Shown here: piece after piece, positions 55,252-64,000 of the stretch
Position numbering within the stretch: position 1 is the first letter of the stretch
Layout: each line of letters opens with the position of its first letter
Assembly (NCBI GenBank): GCA_037783415.1
Contig: JAZGTN010000162.1
Coordinates: 558,001-622,000 of the forward strand
DNA length: 64,000 nucleotides
Source of the DNA: Leptasterias polaris
Taxonomy: Eukaryota; Echinodermata; Asteroidea; Forcipulatida; Asteriidae
Direction of reading: 5' to 3'
The notes under the pieces: generated by a model
The model's database searches: none
Seen by the model: only the letters and a program-made list of their open reading frames with translations
What the model was told of the DNA's origin: nothing
Made by a program: the position numbers and the translations under genes

Positions 55252-55489
55252 GTGAGTCCTACGACGGGTTATGTTACTTCGGGGAGTCTCCGGAATCTGA
55301 TGGTTTCAGATTTGAAATTTAAATTTTCTTTTTCTCGGATTTGTCTTGGTTCTTATTGCGGCCTCTGATTTTTTTATGCGAAACAGGAAAATTCTCAGTT
55401 ACCCAGCAACATGGGATTATCACCCTGTTATCTGCTTTCAATTCAGGAATGGTTTCAAGTGCTGTAAAACGGTGCAAAAGCCTATGTAG

Positions 55490-56560
55490 GCCCTACTGGT
55501 GAATGTTTTCTTGTCAGAATCTTTTCAAATTGAGCGCGGTTGCCGGCAAGGAGACGGCCTAAGCCCTTATTTGTTCCTTTTCGGAGCCGGAATTCTTGGG
55601 AAAATTGTGCGTAGGGACACATTTCTGAGGGTGTTACGGTGGGTGTGGGTTCCGAATACAGGCTTTCTCAATATGCATCCGACACTGTGTTTTTTAAGAC
55701 GCGTCAGAAAATTTTCTTAGCAGAGCTTTTAAGCTATCAGAGGAGTTTGTTCAGTGTCGGACCTTAAAGTCAATAATATTGATAAAACTATGCAGTATGG
55801 TAACAAGGGCCGACAAAGGTGTTTGTTCTGATATTAATATCAACTGGGCCGATCCCCAAGAAAATTTTAGAGCTCTCGGCATTGACTTTTCCACTAACCT
55901 GGACAGTTGGTTGATATTGATAATTATAACAGGGTTTCAACCTCCATTGAAAGTTTAAATGCAATGGTCTAAACGTAACCTTACAGTGTTGGGTAGAGTT
56001 ACTGTTGTGAAATCTCTCATTTTGTCTAAGCTTTCCTTTTTATTTCAACACTCCCCATTCCTCTAGAATTATTTACTAAGAATCTTCAATTCTGAGTTGT
56101 ATAAGTTTATTTGGAAAGGGGTTCAAATGATTCAAGACTACCGCCAGGGTTGTGTTGAAATGGTGGATCTCCGTTCTTATTCTAGTACTCTCAACAAGTG
56201 TACATGGATTGGCAGGCTGGTAAGAACAGAGACTTATGGTTGGACTTCCCTGTTTTTTTAAATATCCAATCTCCAAAATTAACTTTGTCTGGAAGTCGGC
56301 CATCCAAGTATCGCTCGAACATTAAAGAGGGCTGTTCACCCTAATCGTTTTGGGATAGATGTTCTTACTGCCTGGGGTTCTTACGTAAATATACAAGGTC
56401 ACCAGCCGGTTAATGACTTCTCAACTAGTGTTTTATGGTAAAATTATAAAAAGTTAATCAAAACTGTGTTCATTACAAACATTGGATTAATAAGGGAGTT
56501 GTCTATAGTGTTTGATCTTCTAGATGAAAGGGGAGACTTTCTAACCATGGTGAACCTTTG
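55490..56560 (+). pseudogene. L1/Tx1-like LINE reverse transcriptase remnant
   Basis: Broken frames read in order: FQIERGCRQGDGLSPYLFLF (55530), SQYASDTVFF (about 55660, the catalytic YADD degraded to YASD), NFRALGIDFSTNLD (about 55865), KRNLTVLGRVTVVKSLILSK (about 55972) and LYKFIWKG (about 56098). This order and wording match the reverse transcriptase and C-terminal region of L1/Tx1-clade LINEs. Stops and frameshifts are numerous. It ends close to where the next CRE-type repeat begins. Confidence 0.8.
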
Positions 56561-56577
56561 GTGTTAAGACTAATAGT

Positions 56578-58188
56578 TATAACTAGACTTAACGTGTTTG
56601 TGACAACAAACACTAGGTGTTCGGGTATCGCTGGTGGGCTCACTGCTGTTTTAATGCGTAAGCTATATCATTGAATCGCTGAAAACAATCCTGATAGCTT
56701 TTGAAATATTAGAGAAAGTAAAGTATAAATAGGTTACACAAGAAATAAAGGGCTGCTAAAAATTTTATAAATTTTATAAATAACAACCTTTTGTTTAGCC
56801 AAATTTGAAAACCTATGACATCATTATGAAGTTAGAAAGTTTTTAGCGAGACATAGGCATTTAAATATGTGCCTAGTGGAAAACAAAGATAAACTTAGAA
56901 AGTAAGTTTATTTATTTTTCGATGGTTATCGATTTTGTATTGATAAAAAACCACACTATACATGTTGACATTATTAGGTTACAATTCAGAAAAGTTTTTA
57001 ACAGGGTTTCAAATCCAATGAGGTGGATACTCGGTTCAGGAAACATTGATTGTTCAATACAAAAACACTGATGATGATGTCGCTAAAATAAGTCAAGCAA
57101 GTTCTGAGCTAGCAGTTGTATTATTTAAAAAGCTTAATTTGCTTGATTTTTGGATATTGATTTTCCTACAGAACAGTTTGTTAATTTTTAGACTATTGAA
57201 AGGGCACTTGTTTTAAATCATAAAGCAAAACGAAGGCAAATCATGAAGACGGCAAATCTAAGCCTCTCTTGAATTTTGACTTATAACATAATGATTTATA
57301 AGTTCTATTTCTACCTGTATGGTGCATCATACAGGAAATGAGGAATGCAACACAACAACACGTGGAAAATCTGTCACTGGATCCAAGACCATGCCGGTGG
57401 ATGTGCTGTATTCTGAAGAAGAAAAAAACAATATTACAAAATAAACAAAGTATGACTCTAGGAAAATTGAGTCAAGCTGAAACTGTTAAAATAAACAAAA
57501 ATCAAGACTTAAAACGTTTCATATTTATATAATACTACTACTAATTTATTTAATTTATATTGCGCTCTCTCAATGACCAACCTGTTCAAAGGGGGTGGGG
57601 GTCAAAACAGTAACAACATTCAAACTTAGGAAATTGCACAAGAAAAGGTTAGTGGAAGGTGCACATATTGTTTTGGAAGTGAACAACTTATAAACAAAAC
57701 CTACTTTACTTAACACAAACGTCATCAAAGTTGCCGACAAACATTCTTCAGTCGGACCATTTTCTGACTTTAGTGACACAGCCAACAATCATACCAATCC
57801 CCCATTGCCCAATTCTACTCCTCGACGATCACACTAAACGTTCTTTAGTTTTAAAAACATCACCAACGCCACCACTTGATAATTAAAGATAAACTTTATA
57901 ACATAACTGTGCATTAAATAAATACTCATTTTGAAAAGCAATGATTTTCACACAAAGCTTACCGTTTTATCACCGTGTGGCACCGATATAGCATCGATAA
58001 ACACTGCCGTGGACGCCGTCCGAAACACCCATTCATGAGCTGATGTCAAGTCTCTGCTTCTCGGTGTTTGATAAACACATAACCAATGTTCGTCTTTTTC
58101 TGCTTGCATTTTCTCAAACAATTACAAGTCATACGAATCACTGAAGTAGGTGGTCATCTCAGTGAAACTTCGTCTTCAATTCCATATT
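56578..58188 (+). repeat. repeat unit with AGGTGTTCGGG boundary, copy 1
   Basis: It begins ACTAGACTTAACGTGTTTGT, then GACAACAAACACTAGGTGTT, and continues GTATCGCTGG, the same boundary as the CRE-rich units at 49.7 and 52.1 kb but in the opposite orientation. It is tandem with the next unit (period about 1.61 kb). The interior is CRE-poor and non-coding. Confidence 0.75.
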
Positions 58189-59580
58189 GATCACTAGACT
58201 TAACGTGTTTGTGACAACAAACACTAGGTGTTCGGGTATCGCTGGTGGGCTCACTGCTGTTTTAATGCGTAAGCTATATCATTGAATCGCTGAAAACAAT
58301 CCTGATAGCTTTTGAAATATTAGAGAAAGTAAAGTAGAAATAGGTTACACAAGAAATAAAAGCTACTCTCAAGATATGAAATTTTATAAATAACAAACTT
58401 TTGTTTAGCCAGATTTGAAAACTGATGACATCATTATGAAGTTACAAATGTTTTTATCGAGACATAGATATTTAAATATGTGCCAAGTGAAAAACAAAGA
58501 TTAACTTTTTTTTTAAAATCAGCGAAAGAGTACATTATTTAAATTATTTGAAAGGGCAAAAGGTCCATTGTCATTTCATAGTCATACAGCAGAGGAACAT
58601 TTTCCCCCTTCCCCTTGGCAGCAGATGTTGAAACGATCCTTTGAATGACCCACACGTTCAACTAAATATGCCATTCACTGAAGTTTATTTATTTGTCAAT
58701 GGATATCGATTCTTTTTTGATTAAAAAACCACATTAGATGATATTCATGTTGTTATTATTAAGTTACAATTCTGAAACTTTTTACAGTGAGTTGGATACT
58801 CATTAAGTATCGGTGCATGAATCATTAATTGTTCGAAACATATATGCACTGATGAAGATGTCATTAAAATTAGTCAAGTATTATGAGCTATCGGTTGCAT
58901 GTTTTAAATTAGCTTGTTTGATTTTTAGACATTGATTTTCGTACAGAACGGTTTGTTAAATTTAGAATATTAAAATGAAAGACACTTGTTTAGGATAAGT
59001 ATGCAAGACAAAGGCAAAGCATGAGGACGGCAAGTCTAAGCATCTCGTGAATTTATACTAATAACATAATGAGTTAAGTACTATTTTTAGGAAAACCTCC
59101 ATCGAAGGGTCTTTAAATATGCATGTCATAATAAAAAAGTTTACGAAAAACATTTATTAGTCGAACCATTCTCTGACTATAGTGACACAGCCAACAACCA
59201 TACCAATCCCCCATTGCCTAATTCTACCTCTGCGACGATCATACTAAATGCTTCTTAGTTTTAAAAACATCTCACCAACGTCACAACTTGATGATACAGG
59301 ATAAACTTTATAACATAATTGTGCATTAAATAAAATGATGTTCATACGAAACGTACCGTTTCTAGTCACCGTGCAGGGACGATAAAGACTACCGTGTGTG
59401 AGGGTCTGAAACACCCTACACAAACCGATGACGCGTCCCTTCTTCTCGGTGTGTGATCAAAACACAACCAATGTCCGTCTTTTTCTGCTTACATTTTCTT
59501 ACATAATTAAAAGTCATACGAATCACTGAGGTAGGTGGCCATCTCAGCGAAACTTCGTCTTTAATTCCATTTGATCATTA
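58189..59580 (+). repeat. repeat unit with AGGTGTTCGGG boundary, copy 2
   Basis: The first ~180 bp are almost identical to copy 1 and the rest is clearly alignable. AGTGACACAGCCAACAA at about 59181 matches 57772, and CTTTATAACATAA occurs near both ends. Non-coding. Confidence 0.75.
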
Positions 59581-59912
59581 AGCCATGAGAAGGGCGAAAA
59601 GGGGAACAATTAGACGCCGAATCTGAGTGGAATTCAGATCTGTAATGTTACTATTGTTAGTACGCCATTGATAAGATTGCTCTACGTTGTAAGTGCGTTG
59701 ACCGGTGGCGTGTCAAAACATGAATGAAACTCACGCCACAACACATAGACTTCAGCGAAGGCGCTCACGGCAAACAATACGCGGTTGCGGTTACTTTCGT
59801 CTGATTTCGTGCCGATTGTTAATCGCCTCCCCTAACAAGCGTCTTGACTGGCAAACTACCCACCGTTGCGCAATGCAATCAGTCGCGAGGAGGTATGCCA
59901 TGCTGCGTTAGG
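59581..59912. other. GC-richer non-coding stretch
   Basis: A 68-codon frame from 59705 is basic and unrecognised. No repeat match was found. Confidence 0.3.
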
Positions 59913-60279
59913 CAATAAGCCATTTGCGAGTTACATTTGAATAATGTCTGGTACAATGACTTGTTTAGTCACAAGTTACCGCTTAAATTTGAATTCCTCA
60001 GACTATAGAGACAGTTGCTATGTCACATGCTTCGGGGCAAGCTTTTGTATAGCAACCTCCAGATGAGCAAACCCTGGTACCATTGTGCCATACACATCCA
60101 TTCAGAATTGTGTATGGGTGTTCACCGTCTCTTACGTAACTAAGCAAAAGCTTGCCCCTAATCATGTGACATAGCAACTGTCTCTATAGTCTGAGGAATT
60201 CAAATTTAAGCGGTAACTTGTGACTAAACAAGTCATTGTACCAGACATTATTCAAATGAAACTCGCAAATGGCTTATTG
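59913..60279. mobile_element. foldback element with 135-bp near-perfect inverted arms
   Basis: Left arm 59913-60047 begins CAATAAGCCATTTGCGAG; right arm 60145-60279 ends CTCGCAAATGGCTTATTG. The arms differ at only a few positions by eye. The ~97-bp centre is unique and non-coding. No clear target duplication was found. It fits a MITE or foldback transposon. Confidence 0.9.
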
Positions 60280-60660
60280 ATTAAGATTTAAACGTTTTAA
60301 AAGGCCAAATTCTCTCAGAAATCTTTGTCTAACTTGATTCGTTCCAAAGTATGAAACGAAAAGTATTCAATACCCTTTCTTTTCAAGAAATAACAACGAT
60401 TTTATCGTTCTTATTTTGTGAGTTCTGGTTGTTAAACCAAAAACTCAAAATTTGATTAAATAAATTACATTTAATTACCCAATAACTCATTGGGTGACGT
60501 CATTATGTTGTCAAAATTTATGTTTTATCTAATCATCAGGTGTAATATTGTTGCCAGGTTTTATGACCGTGCGAGTTTGGGAAATATGTCAAAGTCTGCG
60601 GACAACGATGCGTGTATTTTTGAGGGGGCGAACAAACTCAAAAATCCACTAGAGATTTAG
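60280..60660 (+). repeat. inverted copy of the 52.83-53.16 kb module
   Basis: Reverse-complement landmarks are CGAAAAGTATTCAATACCC, ACCAAAAACTCAAA, AATTACCCAATAA, TGTCAAAGTCTGCGG and GCGAACAAACTCAAAAATCC. It includes one CRE at 60497. Confidence 0.75.
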
Positions 60661-62223
60661 TGTTTGTGAGAACAAACACTAGGTGTTCGGGTATGGGGCA
60701 CTGTTATGTTACTAAAATGCGTAAGCAGATTTATATTGAACGTTTTTTAATAATAAAAAAAAAGTCGTTTGCAAACCTATTACTTTTATACTTTTAGTGT
60801 ACACGGGGGAAAGTGATATCGTTGCTGTATGAGTCTCCATAAAGTAGTTTAGATACACATGTATAACAATTTTCATGTAAATAGTCACAAACTTAACAAG
60901 CTTAACTGATAAATTAAAAGACTATCACTAACAATTCAAAAATTAATGTTATCAAACTACGCATGCTTGCTATCTTATGTGTGAAGCAACATAATTTGTC
61001 ATGATTATGAAAAGGGCATAAGAACCTACTGTTTACACGATGTGCAATTTATGTTGAATTTATTTTGCTAGTCACATTGTATTTCTTTGAAGTATTCAAC
61101 AGGATCTAATAGTTAGATTCGCATAAAAACCGTTGTTGATCAGAGTCAAATTTATGTTGACCTTTTTCCGATTGCATTTTCTCAGTTATCAAAAGTTATT
61201 CAAATCACCAAAACAGTTCAGCAAAATACACTCGTTCAGTTGATATTTACCACCAAGCCAACAAAAGGCTAACACGAAGGTTAGGCAATGAGCTATTCAT
61301 TGGACCACCGTCGAACATCGTAGATTTCCGAAGGATGGTTGCATTTATCGACGAGTGCAGTAACAAAGGACCATTAACTTGGTATAGCGCCACCATGGAT
61401 AACGTATCACGACACAGCAATGCAGTCTTCGTGGACTTTGCACCAAGGATCAATGGCGCAGTGTGTGTACCGTTTACATGTACATGCAAGCTTACGCGTG
61501 GTCAATGGAGCAGAATGACCAGCCCTGCGGGCTAATACTAACGTAATGTTCAACTTACATTTACAGCGGGAAGTCAAGAACAACCGGGATAACTCTTTGT
61601 GTAGCATTTGTTGAGTTTTAAAAGACCTGTCCGATGATGTATTGATTGAAGCAATCCATTCAGTAATGATTAAGTTATGATTTTTTGAAATATTAAATTT
61701 TGATTTACTGTATTTCAACACCTGATGACGTAATCATGACGTCACAACAACTTGATGGAGGTTTCATCAAGGTTCTAACATGGTGTAAATTTGAGGTTGA
61801 TCGGATAAACAGAAGTGAAGAATTTGGGCAGGAAATGTTTTTGGGTTAAGAATTGCAGAAAGGCAAACTTTGACCTTCCGGTACGACCGGAAGTAAAGGT
61901 CATGTGAATTTGGCGTTAACTTTTCAAATGTTGCCCGTGTCTTGATCTATCATAATGTTTAAATATGAATATTATAGCTTTCCTATTCAGAAACATACAG
62001 GCATTGGCATGAGGGCACTTTTTGACCTTAAATGGCTTGTAATTTGACACCCGATGACGTCATCATGACGTCATTGCTCACACACCTTCTGCTCATTATG
62101 TTCTAATGTCACATTAAGTTTCAAGTTGATCAAAGGTTTGCAAGTATGTTTTTTTTGGCGGACAAACGACTATCAGAAGAATAAGCAAAACTAAATATAA
62201 TTTTTGGTTGGAAACAAAAAAAG
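60661..62223 (+). repeat. CRE-type repeat unit, inverted orientation
   Basis: It opens with GTGAGAACAAACACTAGGTG and TTCGGGTATGGGGC. Bases 60720-61700 are not matched elsewhere in the window. From 61700 to 62190 it is the reverse complement of 47540-48020 (CREs at 61736, 62054 and 62066; the ETS-like pair CCGGTACGACCGGAAGT at 61878). Frames at 61247-61721 are unrecognised. Confidence 0.7.
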
Positions 62224-63374
62224 AGGTGTTCGGTGTGACATCGTGTTTCAAAGAAATGTTATAAACATGTCTGTGTATTAAATATTGTATACTTCTATAG
62301 AGTCTTTAGAATGGTGGTTCTAAATATTTGACCAAACTTTTTGGATGTAACACATCCCAGCTTGAGTACATGCAAAGTTTCCATTTGATCACCAAAGTTG
62401 TTCTGTACATATAGATCTTGTAAAACACTACCTTGGTGGTGACATAACATGAAAATCGATGACGTCGTGAAAACGTCACTCCACGTTATATCCTTGTACG
62501 ACCTTCCAAGTCTCATGCAAAATGAAATTTGACTATAGCTTGCTTGTACTGAAGATATGTACCAATTGGTCAAAATTTCTAAAATTTGTAAAAAACAATT
62601 TGATGACGTCATCAAGTCGTCACTCTAGCTTTAAGTAGTCAATATAACTGTCTATCAACATGCCAAGTTTCAACTCAGTCAAACTTGTGGTTTTGTAGAT
62701 ACACAGCTTCAAAAAGTAAACCTTTAATGCGATACCACGCGACACATGATGACGTCATCAATCTAAAAATTCACACATATGTTGTCTGCAAGAAGGTCAT
62801 TATGTATACCAATTTTGAAACGATTATCATAAACTTCGCCACAGACATCTAGTAAAAGTGTATTTTTAATTGTTTTCAATCTGCCGCTAGAGGGCGCTCT
62901 TGACTTTTATGACGTCACTTGTCTTATTTTTTGTTAACCAGACTCTTGCTCGACTATAACACCGTTAAAAAAAACTTCAAAAAGTGTGCCACTTTTAAAT
63001 TACAAGGCACTTCCTGTTTCTTCCTGTTTCGACCGGAAGTAGAGGTCAAGTCATGTCACGCACACAATAAAAAATGAAGACCCATATTACCTCTATATAA
63101 TCCCGCAAAAAGTAACCGACGGTCTCTTCATCTTGATTTGATATGGATTTTCAAAGATTAAATTGTTTAATTGTAAAACCCTTGTAACTTGACACCTGAT
63201 GACGTCATCATGACGTAAATGAAACGGTTTCGTCTCCTAATGGTTATCTAACTATGGTAGAAATTTCAAGTTTATACGAGCTTGGGAAGTGTGCTTTTGT
63301 TAGCGGACAAGCGGCGAAGAGAAGAAGAATCTGAAGAAGTAACTAGAAATAATTTTTTGTTGGAAACAAAAAAG
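62224..63374 (+). repeat. CRE-rich repeat unit with CTCF-like word, 1151 bp
   Basis: It starts AGGTGTTCGGTGTGAC. CREs lie at 62613, 62751, 62909 and 63201. A CTCF-like word (CCGCTAGAGGGCGC) is at 62883-62896 and a CCGGAAGT at about 63033. The order of modules mirrors 48.6-49.3 kb in reverse complement. Non-coding; the 106-codon minus frame at 62295-62615 is incidental. Confidence 0.8.
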
Positions 63375-64000
63375 AGGTGTTCGGTGTGACCTCGTGTTTC
63401 AAAGAAATGTTATAAACATGTCTGTGTATTAAATATTGTATACTTCTATAGAGTCTTTAGAATGGTGGTTCTAAAGATTTGACCAAACTTTTTGGATGTA
63501 ACACATCCCAGCTTGAGTACATGCAAAGTTTCCATTTGATCACCAAAGTTGTTCTGTACATATAGATCTTGTAAAACACTACCTTGGTGGTGACATAACA
63601 TGAAAATCGATGACGTCGTGAAAACGTCACTCCACGTTATATCCTTGTAGGACCTTCCAAGTCTCATGCAAAATGAAATTTGACTATAGCTTGCTTTGTA
63701 CTGAAGATATGTACCAATTGGTCAAAATTTCTAAAATTTGTTTTAAAAAAATTGATGACGTCATCAAGTCGTCACTCTAGCTTTAAGTAGTCAATATAAC
63801 TGTCTATCAACATGCCAAGTTTCAACTCAGTCAAACTTGTGGTTTTGTAGATACACAGCTTCAAAAATTAAACCTTTAATGCGATACCACGTGACACATG
63901 ATGACGTCATCAATCTAAAAATTCACACATATGTTGTCTGCAAGAAGGTCATTATGTATACCAATTTTGAAACGATTATCATAAACTTCGCCACAGACAT
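63375..64000 (+). repeat. second, almost identical copy of the 1151-bp unit, cut by the window end
   Basis: It repeats 62224 onward with very few differences over the visible ~626 bp (for example ACATCG versus ACCTCG near the start). The high identity indicates a very recent tandem duplication or an assembly effect. Confidence 0.9.

Noticed and set aside
62295..63667. Two minus-strand frames sharing a 73-residue C-terminus
   Set aside because: The shared protein is explained by the 1151-bp tandem DNA duplication; the diverged units in the 47.5-53 kb block do not keep the frame open.

Overview
The window looks like a repeat-rich, AT-rich nuclear contig from a marine invertebrate, most likely a deuterostome and with an echinoderm as my best guess. 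The signs are spliced exons, CR1/L2-group, L1/Tx1-like and Helitron elements, a LINE carrying a 2A (ribosome-skipping) motif of the kind described in sea urchin and amphioxus retrotransposons, and tRNA-derived SINEs with an L2-type 3' tail. Species assignment is inference. No prokaryotic features, rRNA or genuine tRNA gene were seen.

Layout. 1-0.7 kb: the 3' terminal exon of a conserved but functionally unknown metazoan protein. 0.7-6.6 kb: non-coding DNA with a truncated SINE, an 87-bp minisatellite, a TIR-bearing MITE and two copies of an anonymous ~1.2-kb repeat (third copy at 20.8-22.4 kb). 6.7-11 kb: an intact LINE on the minus strand (signal-like N-terminus, 2A, PHD finger, endonuclease, reverse transcriptase). 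13.5-17.8 kb: a satellite built from 33-bp monomers organised as a 99-bp higher-order unit and split by a solo LTR with a perfect target-site duplication. 22.8-33 kb: a decayed minus-strand Helitron (OTU protease, charged repeats, Rep/HUH) into which two LINEs are nested. 34.0-35.8 kb: a visually perfect 8-bp array of about 223 copies. 37-44 kb: diverged local duplications, one carrying a perfect 33-bp-arm palindrome.

44.3-47.0 kb: the best host gene in the window, four phase-compatible exons of a secreted or cell-surface mosaic protein (signal peptide, PAN/Apple, Thr-rich linker, F5/8 type C), with one probable GC-AG intron. Its last discoidin exon is missing.

47.0-53.2 and 56.6-64 kb: the most unusual part. 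Nine tandem short hairpins share an outer stem while their inner stems change in a compensatory way. They abut tandem kilobase-scale repeat units, in opposite orientations on the two sides, which are loaded with TGACGTCA (CRE) palindromes, ETS-like CCGGAAGT inverted pairs and a CTCF-like motif. Between the two blocks lie a promoter-like region with a first exon, an intact tRNA-Leu-derived SINE, a candidate signal-peptide exon and a decayed L1/Tx1-like LINE.

Apart from the exons described, nearly all long open frames are transposon proteins or frames kept open by repeat periods divisible by three.
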